64,000 nt of DNA from Massilia aurea (GTDB taxonomy: Bacteria > Pseudomonadota > Gammaproteobacteria > Burkholderiales > Burkholderiaceae_D), in NCBI RefSeq assembly GCF_024753205.1, contig NZ_JANUGZ010000002.1, positions 682,001-746,000 on the forward strand. The letters are read 5' to 3'. Below are positions 56,396 through 64,000 of the stretch, piece by piece; within the stretch, counting starts at the first letter, position 1, and each line of letters starts with the position of its first letter. Both the position numbers and the translations under genes were made by a program. The notes below the pieces were generated by a model, which was not told the origin of the DNA, did no database searches, and saw only the letters and a program-made list of their open reading frames with translations.

Positions 56396-56790
56396 GCCTT
56401 CACGCTGCCGGCTGCGTCGCCCGGCACGGCCAGCGCCGCAATGGCTGCCAGCAGGCGCGCCGGATCGACCGGCTTGACCAGGTATTCCTTGGCGCCCTGG
56501 CGCATGCCCCAGATACGGTCGGTTTCCTGGTCCTTGCTGCTGCAGATGATGATCGGCAGCGCCGCCAGTTCCGGATCACGCGAGATGGCGCGGGTCACCT
56601 GGAAGCCGTTGGTGCCGGGCATGACCACGTCCATCAGGATCAGTTGCGGGCGCTCGGCGCGAATGCGCTCGATCGCTTCGTCGCCGCTGACGGCGGTGCA
56701 TACGGTAAAGCCGTTCTTGACCAGGATGTCGGTCAGGTACAGTCGTTCGGTCGGCGAATCGTCGACGATGAGAATCTTTTGAATGGCCAC
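56392..56790 (-). CDS. pilH: Response regulator PilH, GTG start
   Basis: A 132-residue single-domain CheY-like regulator. Active-site residues are in place: acidic pair in LIVDDSPTERLYL, phosphoacceptor Asp in LILMDVVMPGTNGFQ, Thr/Ser in IIICSSKDQETD, and Lys in YLVKPVDP. The start is GTG at 56790 (MAIQKILIVDD), with a frame open upstream but overlapping pilG. With PilG it passes the kinase signal to pilus motors; PilH usually supports retraction or acts as phosphate sink. Confidence 0.93.
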   Translation of the reverse strand: MAIQKILIVDDSPTERLYLTDILVKNGFTVCTAVSGDEAIERIRAERPQLILMDVVMPGTNGFQVTRAISRDPELAALPIIICSSKDQETDRIWGMRQGAKEYLVKPVDPARLLAAIAALAVPGDAAGSVKA

Positions 56791-56816
56791 GCAGGGCTCC
56801 AGCGTTGGTTGAATCG

Positions 56817-57212
56817 TCAGCCTGCCGCCGGCGCATGCTCGCGCACGGCCGCCAGCAGGCTGTCTTTGGTAAAGGGTTTGGTCAGGTAGGCGCTGGCGCC
56901 GACCATCGCGCCGCGCGCGCGGTCGAACAGGCCGTCCTTGGACGAGAGCATCAGCACCGGGGTCGCGTGAAACCGCACGCTCTTCTTGATCAGCGCGCAG
57001 GTCTGGTAGCCGTCGAGGCGCGGCATCAGGATGTCGCAAAACACGAGCGCAGGATGGTGGTCGTTGATCTTGGCGAGCGCGTCGAAGCCATCGTCGGCCA
57101 GCACCACGTGGTAGCCCGCCTGGGTCAGGAAGATCTCTGCTGACCGGCGGATCGTGCTGCTGTCATCGATCACCATGATGGTCAGGCTTGATGATTGCGG
57201 CGATGTCGTCAT
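56817..57212 (-). CDS. pilG: Response regulator PilG
   Basis: A 131-residue CheY-like regulator at the head of the operon: VIDDSSTIRRSAEIFLTQAG (acidic pair), ALVFCDILMPRLDGYQ (phosphoacceptor Asp), VLMLSSKDGLFD and AYLTKPFTKDSL (conserved Lys). It is the promoter-proximal gene of pilG-pilH-pilI-pilJ-chpA, with 26 bases between it and pilH. PilG is required for pilus extension in well-studied systems. Confidence 0.94.
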   Translation of the reverse strand: MTTSPQSSSLTIMVIDDSSTIRRSAEIFLTQAGYHVVLADDGFDALAKINDHHPALVFCDILMPRLDGYQTCALIKKSVRFHATPVLMLSSKDGLFDRARGAMVGASAYLTKPFTKDSLLAAVREHAPAAG

Positions 57213-57350
57213 GGTCGTTTCACTTCGGCTTGAAGTGCCACGATAGCATAACGAATCTTTCTTGTGCGCAAAGTGTTGCAGGGAGTCAACTACACGTTTG
57301 CGATGGCATCAGGGGGTTATCCGGATGCCATGCAGGCACAACAACAGGTG

Positions 57351-57539
57351 TTATATCGCTGTCATTTCAAAGTCGTCCTTGCGTGCGCCGCACTCGGGAC
57401 AGGTCCAGTTCATCGGTACGTCGGCCCAACGGGTGCCCGGCGCAATGCCGTCCTCCGGTGCGCCGGCAGCTTCATCGTAGACCCAACCGCAGATCAGGCA
57501 CATCCAGGTCAGGAACGGGGCGGTGGATTCAGTACTCAC
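57351..57539 (-). CDS. Rubredoxin
   Basis: A 62-residue electron carrier with the two CxxC knuckles MCLICGWVYDEAAG and TCPECGARKDDFE that bind one iron, and the conserved aromatic and Pro positions between. It is 138 bases upstream of pilG on the same strand and divergent from thiD-like, the typical Burkholderiales layout of rubredoxin next to pil genes. Its redox partner cannot be told from sequence. Confidence 0.95.
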   Translation of the reverse strand: MSTESTAPFLTWMCLICGWVYDEAAGAPEDGIAPGTRWADVPMNWTCPECGARKDDFEMTAI

Positions 57540-57601
57540 GGTGTTGATCCTTGTATCTAGTAAAATGTGGAATCAGAATCCGGCATCTTAATCTACCCGT
57601 C

Positions 57602-58411
57602 GTGCAAAACCAACCGTTACCCCTCATCCTGAGTTTTGGCGTCTGCGATCCCGTCGGCGCGCTGGGCGTGCAATCGGACGTCGCTGCCTTTGCCGCCCTC
57701 GGGTGCCACGGGCTGTCGGCCATTGCGGGTCTGCTGGTGTCCGACAGCGCCCGTGTCGAGCACATGTATGAGCTCGACAGCGACTGGATGGCCGAACAGG
57801 CGCGCGCGCTGCTCGAAGACATGCCGATCGCCGCCTTCAAGGTCGGCGCCGTGGGCACCGCGCTGCACCTGGCCGCCATTGCCGAGATCGTATCCGACTA
57901 TCCAGACGCGCCGCTGATCCTCGACCCGTTCCTGTCGGCCCTGCCCGACGCCGGCATGGGCGACGAAGAAATGCTGATGGCCCTGCGCTCGATTCTGGCG
58001 CCGCAAGCCACCGCCCTGATCCTGTCGCAGGCCGAACTGGGCCGCATGGCCGAGCTGTGGCGCGATGGCGGCGATGCCGATCCCGGCAACCTCGATGAAG
58101 ACGTGGCCGAACTGACCTCGTCCGGCCTGCAGTATGTGCTCGTCACCGGCACGCGCGACACCGCCGGCGCCTGCTCGAACCGCCTGTTCGACACCAGCGG
58201 CGAAGTCGCGCGGGTCGACTGGCAGCACCTGCCCGGCCCGTTCCTGGGCGCCGGCAACACCTATTCGGCCGCGTTCACCGCCCTGATGGCGCGCGGCATG
58301 GATGCGCCGACCGCGCTGGCCGTGGCGCAGGAATACACCACCGGCGCGCTCGAGAACGCACAACGCTTCGGGATGGGTAAATTCATTCCCGCCAAATTCT
58401 TCCGTCCCTGA
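57602..58411 (+). CDS. ThiD-like HMP kinase homologue with altered catalytic motif, GTG start
   Basis: A 269-residue ribokinase-fold protein in the position where Burkholderiales carry thiD next to hemL. The N-terminal substrate motif reads CDPVGALGVQSD (family: ADPSGGAGIQAD) and is shifted from consensus. Near the C-terminus the family motif GxGC, with Cys as catalytic base, reads GAGNTYSAA, so Asn replaces the Cys. The start is GTG at 57602 (MQNQPLPLIL). I infer a diverged kinase or regulatory homologue; thiamin synthesis activity is doubtful. Confidence 0.8.
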   Translation: MQNQPLPLILSFGVCDPVGALGVQSDVAAFAALGCHGLSAIAGLLVSDSARVEHMYELDSDWMAEQARALLEDMPIAAFKVGAVGTALHLAAIAEIVSDYPDAPLILDPFLSALPDAGMGDEEMLMALRSILAPQATALILSQAELGRMAELWRDGGDADPGNLDEDVAELTSSGLQYVLVTGTRDTAGACSNRLFDTSGEVARVDWQHLPGPFLGAGNTYSAAFTALMARGMDAPTALAVAQEYTTGALENAQRFGMGKFIPAKFFRP

Positions 58412-58455
58412 GTTTCAAGCGCGCTGCGCGGGACGGTCTTTCCTCTTCTTGAAAC
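58412..58455. repeat. 8-bp inverted repeat before hemL
   Basis: GTTTCAAG (58412-58419) and CTTGAAAC (58448-58455) pair perfectly across 28 bases in the thiD-like to hemL gap. The right arm ends seven bases before the hemL ATG (58462) and overlaps where a ribosome-binding site would be, so it may influence hemL translation. This is a weak inference. Confidence 0.35.
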
Positions 58456-58461
58456 GTCAAC

Positions 58462-59760
58462 ATGACCACTGAACAAGCCACCTCGCGTAACGACACCCTG
58501 TTTGCCCGTGCCCAACTGACCACGCCCGGCGGCGTCAATTCGCCGGTGCGCGCCTTCCGCTCGGTCGGCGGCACCCCGCGCTTCATCACGCGCGCCCTCG
58601 GCCCGCACTTCTGGGATGCCGACGGCAAGCGCTACATCGACTACATCGGCTCGTGGGGCCCGGCCATCCTGGGCCACGCCCGCCCTGAAGTGGTATCGGC
58701 CGTCCAGGCCGCCGCCGCCAACGGCCTGTCGTTCGGCGCGCCGACCGAAGGCGAAATCGAGATCGCCGAAGAAATCTGCCGCCTGCTGCCATCGATCGAG
58801 CAGGTGCGCCTGGTCTCGTCCGGCACCGAAGCGACGATGAGCGCGCTGCGCCTGGCGCGCGGCGCCACCGGCCGCGACAAGATCGTCAAGTTCGAAGGCT
58901 GCTACCACGGCCACGCCGATTCGCTGCTGGTCAAAGCCGGCAGTGGCCTGCTCACCTTCGGCAATCCGACCTCGGCCGGCGTGCCGGAAGACTTCGTCAA
59001 GCACACGCTCGTGCTCGACTACAACGACGTGGCGCAACTGGAAGACGCGTTCGCGACGATGGGCGACGAGATCGCCTGCGTGATCGTTGAGCCGGTGGCC
59101 GGCAACATGAACCTGATCCGCGCCACGCCAGAATTTTTGCAGAGTATGCGCGACCTGTGCACGAAGCACGGCGCCGTGCTGATCTTCGACGAAGTGATGT
59201 GCGGCTTCCGCGTGGGCCTGCAAGGCGCGCAGGGCATGTACGGCATCCAGCCCGACCTGACCGCACTGGGCAAGGTCATCGGCGGCGGCATGCCGGTGGC
59301 TGCGTTCGGCGGGCGCGCCGAACTGATGCAGAAGATGGCGCCGATCGGCCCGGTGTACCAGGCCGGCACGCTGTCGGGCAATCCGGTGGCGGTGGCGGCG
59401 GGCATGACGACGCTCAAGCTGATCCAGGAAGCCGGGTTCTACGAGCGCCTGAGCGCCACCGCGAACCGCCTGGTGGCCGGCCTGACCGAGGCCGCGCGCG
59501 AAGCGGGCATCGACTTCTGCGGCGACGCCGTGGGCGGCATGTTCGGCATGTACTTCTCGAAGGAAGTCCCGGGCAGCTACAGTGAAATGATGGCCGGCGA
59601 CAAGGAGCGCTTCAACCGCTTCTTCCACGGCATGCTGGACGAAGGCGTGTACTTTGCCCCGGCGATGTTCGAGGCCGGCTTCGTGTCGATCCAGCACGAC
59701 GACGCGGCGATCGACGAGACCATTGAAGCGGCGCGGCGCGTGTTCAAGCGGATTGGGTGA
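58462..59760 (+). CDS. hemL: Glutamate-1-semialdehyde 2,1-aminomutase
   Basis: HemL makes 5-aminolevulinate from glutamate-1-semialdehyde in haem synthesis. The 432-residue PLP enzyme has [42 protein letters not shown]-Asp region [11 protein letters not shown] and the Schiff-base Lys in [10 protein letters not shown]. Length and motifs match fully. It follows the ThiD-like gene by 50 bases, forming a two-gene unit. Convergent with corA. Confidence 0.97.
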   Translation: MTTEQATSRNDTLFARAQLTTPGGVNSPVRAFRSVGGTPRFITRALGPHFWDADGKRYIDYIGSWGPAILGHARPEVVSAVQAAAANGLSFGAPTEGEIEIAEEICRLLPSIEQVRLVSSGTEATMSALRLARGATGRDKIVKFEGCYHGHADSLLVKAGSGLLTFGNPTSAGVPEDFVKHTLVLDYNDVAQLEDAFATMGDEIACVIVEPVAGNMNLIRATPEFLQSMRDLCTKHGAVLIFDEVMCGFRVGLQGAQGMYGIQPDLTALGKVIGGGMPVAAFGGRAELMQKMAPIGPVYQAGTLSGNPVAVAAGMTTLKLIQEAGFYERLSATANRLVAGLTEAAREAGIDFCGDAVGGMFGMYFSKEVPGSYSEMMAGDKERFNRFFHGMLDEGVYFAPAMFEAGFVSIQHDDAAIDETIEAARRVFKRIG

Positions 59761-59770
59761 TCCGCAGGAC

Positions 59771-59794
59771 TGGCTGGCTTACTTCAGCCAGCCA
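59771..59794. terminator. Hairpin between convergent hemL and corA
   Basis: TGGCTGGC (59771-59778) pairs perfectly with GCCAGCCA (59787-59794) around an eight-base loop. It overlaps the corA stop codon (59779-59781). There is no T tract, so it is only a candidate bidirectional terminator. Confidence 0.4.
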
Positions 59795-60744
59795 CGCCTT
59801 CTGAAATACCACAACGGCGCCACGCCGCAGCCAATCATCAACAAAATAGCCAGCGGGTAGCCGAAGCGCCATTGCAGCTCGGGCATCACGGTGAAGTTCA
59901 TGCCGTAGACACTGGCGATGAGGGTCGGCGGCAGGAACGCGACCGAGGCCACCGAGAAGATCTTGATGATCTTGTTCTGGTTGATGTTGATGAAGCCGAC
60001 CGTGGCGTCCATCAGGAAGTTCACCTTGTCGAACAGGAACGAGGTGTGGCCGTCGAGCGACTCGATGTCGCGCAGGATCTGGCGCGCTTCCTCGAACTGG
60101 TCCGAGTTCAGCAGGCGCCCGCGCATCAGGAAGCTGACTGCGCGGCGCGTGTCCATCATGTTGCGGCGGATGCGGCCGTTCAAGTCTTCCTCGTGCGCGA
60201 TCGCGTTCAGTGCAGCGGCCGCGTCCTGGTCGGTAAATTCTTTCTGCAGCACGCGGGTCGAGACTTCTTCGAGGCTTTCGTAGATGCCCTCGAGCGAGTC
60301 GGCCGAATACTCGGCGTCGGTCGCGTACAGGTCGAGCAGCACGTCCATATAGTCTTCGATCGAGCCGGGCCGCGAACGGGCGCGCATGCGCACCAGACGG
60401 AACACCGGCAAGTCGTCGTTGTGCACCGAGAACAGGATCTTGCCCGACAAGATGAACGCCACCGTGATCACGCGCGACGGCCCGTCTTCTTCTTCCAGCA
60501 AAAAGTCGGTGCGCAGGTGCAGGTCGCCATTTTCGGCTTCGTAGTAGCGCGCCGATGCTTCGATGTCCTGGACTTCGTCTTCGCCCGGCAGGATCACGTT
60601 GTACTTGGCCTTGACCCAGACGCGCTCTTCCTCGCTCGGGTCGGTCAGGTCGACCCAGACCGGCGCCACGCTCTCGAGTTCCTCGCGGGATTCGATCGTG
60701 ACCTGGTTCAGGCGGCCGTTCTGTAGGACGAATACATTGATCAT
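59779..60744 (-). CDS. corA: CorA-family magnesium/cobalt channel
   Basis: A 321-residue inner-membrane divalent-cation channel. The N-terminal cytosolic part is helical and acidic; two C-terminal membrane helices flank the selectivity motif YGMNF and the periplasmic MPELQW loop. The terminal segment LWYFRRRGWLK is the usual basic tail. ATG 60744 (MINVFVLQNG) is preferred over 60789, which adds 15 residues not found in the family. Convergent with hemL. Confidence 0.95.
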   Translation of the reverse strand: MINVFVLQNGRLNQVTIESREELESVAPVWVDLTDPSEEERVWVKAKYNVILPGEDEVQDIEASARYYEAENGDLHLRTDFLLEEEDGPSRVITVAFILSGKILFSVHNDDLPVFRLVRMRARSRPGSIEDYMDVLLDLYATDAEYSADSLEGIYESLEEVSTRVLQKEFTDQDAAAALNAIAHEEDLNGRIRRNMMDTRRAVSFLMRGRLLNSDQFEEARQILRDIESLDGHTSFLFDKVNFLMDATVGFININQNKIIKIFSVASVAFLPPTLIASVYGMNFTVMPELQWRFGYPLAILLMIGCGVAPLWYFRRRGWLK

Positions 60745-60840
60745 GCGCTGGGTCTCGCTATTCTTGGCCGGTCGACAAAAGTAGCGCAAGTGTAACCGTT
60801 TGCCCGCCGCGGAGCCAACTCCGGCGCCACAAACGCGCGT

Positions 60841-61611
60841 TTATGGCCGCTCGTCCGCACGTGGCACGTCGGCCGACGGGATCCGGCGCTGGATCGTGCT
60901 GGTGCGGCGCTCCAGGTAGCGGGTCGAGCGGTTCTTGTCGTAGAAGCGCGGATTGGGCAGCATCACGGCCAGGCGCGCGGCTTGCGCCGTGCTCAGCTTG
61001 GCGGCGGATGTCTTGAAGTAGTAGCGCGCCGCCGCTTCGGCGCCGAACACGCCACGGCCGAACTCGGCCACGTTGAGGTAGATTTCCAGGATGCGCTGCT
61101 TGCTCATCACGGTCTCGAGCATCAATGCGATGATCGTTTCCTGGCCCTTGCGCAGATAGCTGCGCGAGCCGGACAGGAACAGGTTCTTGGCCAGTTGCTG
61201 GGTGATGGTCGAGCCGCCACCGGCCAGCTTGCCCCGGCGTTCGTTGCGCTCGTAAGCCCTCTCGATGGCTTTCAGGTCCACGCCGTAGTGCTCGTTGAAA
61301 TTGGCGTCTTCGGACGCCACCACTGCACGTTTCAGATTGTACGAAATGCGCTCGTACGGCACCCATTCATGCTTGAGGGTGGCGTCGGGATTCGTTTCGC
61401 GCAGTACCGACAATTGCGCGCGCATGAAGCTGGTCGAGCCCGGATCGACCTGGGCATACCAGCACACCATCAGGAAGAAATACAGCTGGACCAGCAGCAC
61501 GATCAGCAGCGGCCCCAGAAAGAGCCACTTGATCCAGCGCCGCTTGGCTGGCGCCTTCGCTGATCCCTTCGCTGGTGTCTTCGCTGTTCCCTTGTTCTGC
61601 GATGTAGCCAC
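60841..61611 (-). CDS. mtgA: Monofunctional peptidoglycan transglycosylase
   Basis: MtgA (GT51) polymerises glycan strands from lipid II. The 256-residue protein has one N-terminal membrane helix (WLFLGPLLIVLLVQLYFFLM) and motifs ASEDANFNEHYGVD with catalytic Glu, GGSTITQQLAKNLFL, QETIIALMLE and ILEIYLNVAEFGRGVFG. The basic Lys/Ala-rich first 25 residues lie in the cytoplasm. It is 12 bases after the aroE stop on the same strand, following tonB-aroE. Confidence 0.95.
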   Translation of the reverse strand: MATSQNKGTAKTPAKGSAKAPAKRRWIKWLFLGPLLIVLLVQLYFFLMVCWYAQVDPGSTSFMRAQLSVLRETNPDATLKHEWVPYERISYNLKRAVVASEDANFNEHYGVDLKAIERAYERNERRGKLAGGGSTITQQLAKNLFLSGSRSYLRKGQETIIALMLETVMSKQRILEIYLNVAEFGRGVFGAEAAARYYFKTSAAKLSTAQAARLAVMLPNPRFYDKNRSTRYLERRTSTIQRRIPSADVPRADERP

Positions 61612-61623
61612 GGGTTACCCCTG

Positions 61624-62439
61624 TTATTGTGATTGTCGCATCGATGCCAGCACGTGCGCCGTGCCCGGCCGCTTGCCCCGCCACAGCGCGAACGCTTCGG
61701 CGGCCTGCTCCACCAGCATGCCCAGGCCGTCGCGCACGGCGGCGCCGTGGCCTGCAGCAAAGTCCATGAACACGGTAGGCTTGTTTCCGTACATCATATC
61801 CAACGCCAGCGTGTCCGGGCCGAATACGCTCGCCGGCACCGGCGGCACGGCGGCGTCCAGGCTGGCCGACGTCGCATTGATGATCACGTCGAACGGGCCG
61901 TCGACATCGGCGAAGCTGCTGACCGCCAGGCGCGCCGCATGGCCGGCAAATTCCGCCACCAGCGCCTCGGCGGTGGCGAGCGTACGGTTAGCAATCACGA
62001 TCTGGCGCGCACCGGCGTCCAGCAACGGCAGCAGTGCGCCGCGCGCGGCGCCACCGGCGCCCAGCAGCAACACGCGTTTGTCCGTCAGCGAGACGCCGGC
62101 ATTGCGCACGATGTCGGCCACCAGGCCCACGCCGTCCGTGTTGTCGCCGACGATTTCGCCACCATCGAACACCAGCGTATTGACGGCGCCGGCCGCCTGC
62201 GCGCGCGCTGTCAAACGTGTGGCCAGGCGCGCTGCTTCCAGTTTGAATGGCACGGTGACGTTGGCGCCCTTGTAGCCTTCGCCGACCAGGCGCGCCACCG
62301 TGGCGGCAAAGCCATCGACGGGCGCCAGGCATTGTTCATACTGGAGATCCTCGCCCAGCTCTGCGGCATATTGCGCGTGGATCCGGGGCGACTTGCTGTG
62401 GGCAATCGGGTTGCCGATAACGCAGTAACGGTCGGTCAT
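61624..62439 (-). CDS. aroE: Shikimate dehydrogenase
   Basis: AroE reduces 3-dehydroshikimate to shikimate with NADPH. The 271-residue protein starts MTDRYCVIGNPIAHSKSPRI (shikimate-binding Ser-Lys-Ser), then NVTVPFKLEA with the catalytic Lys, GDNTDGVGL with the Asp, the dinucleotide-binding GAGGAARG, NRTLATAEAL and the C-terminal MLVEQAAEAF. The start ATG 62439 overlaps the tonB stop (ATGA); the frame is open further into tonB. Confidence 0.97.
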   Translation of the reverse strand: MTDRYCVIGNPIAHSKSPRIHAQYAAELGEDLQYEQCLAPVDGFAATVARLVGEGYKGANVTVPFKLEAARLATRLTARAQAAGAVNTLVFDGGEIVGDNTDGVGLVADIVRNAGVSLTDKRVLLLGAGGAARGALLPLLDAGARQIVIANRTLATAEALVAEFAGHAARLAVSSFADVDGPFDVIINATSASLDAAVPPVPASVFGPDTLALDMMYGNKPTVFMDFAAGHGAAVRDGLGMLVEQAAEAFALWRGKRPGTAHVLASMRQSQ

Positions 62440-63320
62440 GGCGAGGCATTCCCCAGGGTTGCGCGCAGACTGTCTTCGCGGGTGAACTGGAAGCGCGTAA
62501 ACACTTCCCACAAATCGTCCTTGCCCTTGGTGCGCATATTGGCCGGGAACGCGCCGTATGGCGCCGAGCGGCGCACGATGTCGAGCGCCGCCTTGTCGAG
62601 CGCAGGATTGCCCGAGCTGCGCTCGACCTTCGGACCGCCATCCTTCAGGTACAGCGTGCCATCCTGATAGACGGGGATGTACACCACCAGCTCGCCATAC
62701 AGCTTCTTGCCGGCCTGCTGCGGGAAATTGAGCGTGCCGACTTCCTCGATCCGCTTCTGCATCGCCTTGTAGTACAGCGCATAACCGGCCTCGCGCGTGC
62801 TCGGCGTGATCTTCGTGCGTTTCGGACGGCGGTTTTCTTCTTCGATGCGCTCGAAGATTTCGGCGGCGCTGCGCGAGATGGCGCGCGACGTATCGAGGTT
62901 GTCCTCGCCCGTGCGCGACGGGTCCGGCTTTTCCCGTTCGGTGACCGGTGGCGCGGTGAAGCTCGACGTGCGGGCGCGCGTGACGACGTCCTGCTGGATC
63001 TGCTCGAGCGCAGCGATACGGCGCTGCAGGGCCTTGATGCTGTCGCCATCCTCGACCTTGCGCAGATCGGGCAGCGGCGACTTGGCGCGCCCTGCTTCGG
63101 CGGCGCCGCCACCGTCCAGGTTCGCCTGAGCCAGCGCGTCGGCCTTGGCCGGCGCCCGGTCGTGTTTGGCGTTGACCAGAATGACCTCGAGCCCCGGGTC
63201 GGCCGGGGTCTGGCGAAATGTTTCAGGCGCAGCAAAGCGCACCGCCAGCAGCGCCGCGTGGGCTGCCACCGATACGGCCAGGGCAATGATCAGGGGACGG
63301 TTGTGTAGGAGAGACTTCAC
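62436..63320 (-). CDS. Energy-transducing TonB-type protein
   Basis: A 294-residue periplasm-spanning protein with one N-terminal membrane anchor (LIIALAVSVAAHAALLAV), a charged and helical linker (RRIAALEQIQQDVVTRA) and a C-terminal TonB-like domain with YPVQDGTLYLKDGG-like YIPVYQDGTLYLKDGG and ALDIVRRSAPYGAFPANM. Unlike classical TonB it lacks a long Pro-Glu/Pro-Lys spacer. It is not accompanied by exbB/exbD here. It is the first gene of the tonB-aroE-mtgA unit. Confidence 0.83.
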   Translation of the reverse strand: MKSLLHNRPLIIALAVSVAAHAALLAVRFAAPETFRQTPADPGLEVILVNAKHDRAPAKADALAQANLDGGGAAEAGRAKSPLPDLRKVEDGDSIKALQRRIAALEQIQQDVVTRARTSSFTAPPVTEREKPDPSRTGEDNLDTSRAISRSAAEIFERIEEENRRPKRTKITPSTREAGYALYYKAMQKRIEEVGTLNFPQQAGKKLYGELVVYIPVYQDGTLYLKDGGPKVERSSGNPALDKAALDIVRRSAPYGAFPANMRTKGKDDLWEVFTRFQFTREDSLRATLGNASP

Positions 63321-63809
63321 GCGCTGCGGGTGAGAATTGAATCGGAGAATTGATTCATTCTAACCTGAGGCGAACCCATAGGGGGAGGTGGAATTGGCGT
63401 GCGACACAACGTGGCACGTCTGACAATATCAGTCGGATAACAGGCGTTGTCGTCCAGTCATGCATCGACCCATGATCCTGGCATTTGGCAGGAGACAAGT
63501 CCTGGATAATTCCCCATTTCTGGCGAAGAGATTATCATCTGATCGCTCTTTCTCAAGTAACTTTGCAAACGAGCCAAAATCGTCATCAGCCTGGCTGCAA
63601 TTGGCGCCAGAGAGAGAGACGTACTTCTCGAATTTATGGTTTGCGGATAAGATGACGTTAGTTACTTGCTGATCGAGATGCACCACGAAAATTCAGTTTT
63701 AGATTGAATCCGGGACAGAAAATATTCGACAGCAATCAAAGAATTTACCAATAAAATTGGAGAATCCTCAGGAAGATTCTTCTTTACAGTCTGAAGAGCG
63801 GGAAAGAAA
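63321..63809. other. Intergenic region with strong drop in GC
   Basis: About 490 bases between tonB (minus) and the partial gene at the right edge (plus). The first 100 bases keep high GC and should hold the tonB promoter. From about 63500 the DNA is AT-rich and short opposing frames (63429-63686 minus, 63460-63672 plus) overlap each other; I can support neither. No repeat or terminator was recognised. Confidence 0.5.
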
Positions 63810-64000
63810 ATGGGCGTAATCATCTATGAACTGAACGAAGTACCAATAAAGCTGTTTGACTTTTATGCAAGCTCTCACCCAAAATCTGCATTTGCAAAAT
63901 TAAGAAACCATAGTTCGCTATTTCAAACCCACACTGCAGATGTAGGCAATCTGAGCCCCTGGATCACCTGGCCCACCATGCATCGTGGGGTTTCAAACGT
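63810..64000 (+). CDS. Alkaline-phosphatase-superfamily protein, N-terminal fragment at window edge
   Basis: ATG 63810 is preceded by GGGAAAG at good spacing. The 63 visible codons read MGVIIYELNEVPIKLFDFYA, then SAFAKLRNHSSLFQTHT and SPWITWPTMHRGVSN. The opening ELNEVP and the PW-TWPT-HRG motif resemble proteins of the type I phosphodiesterase/alkaline-phosphatase superfamily found in capsule or O-antigen clusters. The codon use is AT-rich, unlike the rest of the window, which suggests horizontal transfer. The frame continues beyond the edge, so nothing can be said of the catalytic domain. Confidence 0.6.
   Translation, partial: MGVIIYELNEVPIKLFDFYASSHPKSAFAKLRNHSSLFQTHTADVGNLSPWITWPTMHRGVSN

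Noticed and set aside
57540..57601. TPP riboswitch before the thiD-like gene
   Set aside because: Only 62 bases separate it from the divergent rubredoxin gene, too short for a TPP aptamer, and no conserved core is seen.
63429..63686. 85-codon minus-strand frame and opposing 70-codon plus-strand frame
   Set aside because: They overlap each other, lack ribosome-binding sites and match no family I recognise.

Overview
The window is a high-GC chromosomal segment from a betaproteobacterium, most likely Oxalobacteraceae (Massilia/Janthinobacterium/Duganella type). This rests on gene orders typical of Burkholderiales (miaB-phoH-ybeY-corC-lnt; glyQ-glyS-gmhB-plsC; yqgE-ruvX-pyrR-pyrB-pyrC-like; rubredoxin beside pilG and thiD-hemL; a manB-waaC-waaA LPS block) and on dense high-GC coding with long antisense shadow frames. 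The assignment is inference; no database search was possible.

Layout. 1-0.8 kb: an IS1595-type transposase cut by the left edge. 1-10.5 kb: housekeeping genes (DUF3052 protein, queG, tsaE, amiC, hexose-6-phosphate mutarotase, alpha-carbonic anhydrase, cyclophilin, mutL, miaA). 10.6-10.8 kb: two identical tRNA-Met(CAU) genes with a strong promoter and terminators. 11-15.2 kb: a lower-GC polysaccharide block (Wzx-like flippase and two glycosyltransferases) ending in a repeat cluster that supplies the end of the last gene. 15.3-22.9 kb: small conserved proteins, a DUF445 membrane protein, a divergent FtsH-like membrane protease, DUF1697, a glutathione S-transferase, an HDOD pair and a small DNA-binding-like protein. 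23.5-34.7 kb: a long plus-strand run for tRNA/rRNA maturation, lipoprotein acylation, glycyl-tRNA synthetase, heptose and phospholipid synthesis. 34.7-40.8 kb: minus-strand LPS/envelope genes plus an H-NS-like protein. 41-46.6 kb: apaH, then a minus-strand pyrimidine operon with a dihydroorotase-like protein lacking its first metal motif. 46.7-48.2 kb: photolyase. 48.3-57.2 kb: the twitching-motility chemosensory operon pilG-pilH-pilI-pilJ-chpA. 57.3-63.3 kb: rubredoxin, a ThiD-like protein with an altered catalytic motif, hemL, corA, mtgA, aroE, tonB. 63.8 kb to the edge: the start of an AT-rich gene of alkaline-phosphatase-superfamily type, probably opening another surface-polysaccharide block.

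The genes cooperate mainly in envelope construction (amiC, mtgA, waaA, waaC, gmhB, manB-like, wecA-like, lnt, two PlsC-type acyltransferases, TonB), RNA modification and translation (queG, tsaE, miaA, miaB, ybeY, glyQS, tRNA-Met) and surface motility control (Pil-Chp). I found no CRISPR array, prophage, restriction system or clearly new multigene system. The best leads are the FtsH-like protease, the ThiD-like protein with Asn replacing the catalytic Cys, the carbonic anhydrase with an altered active-site Thr pair, and the repeat families at 15.1-15.3 kb and 29.0-29.2 kb.
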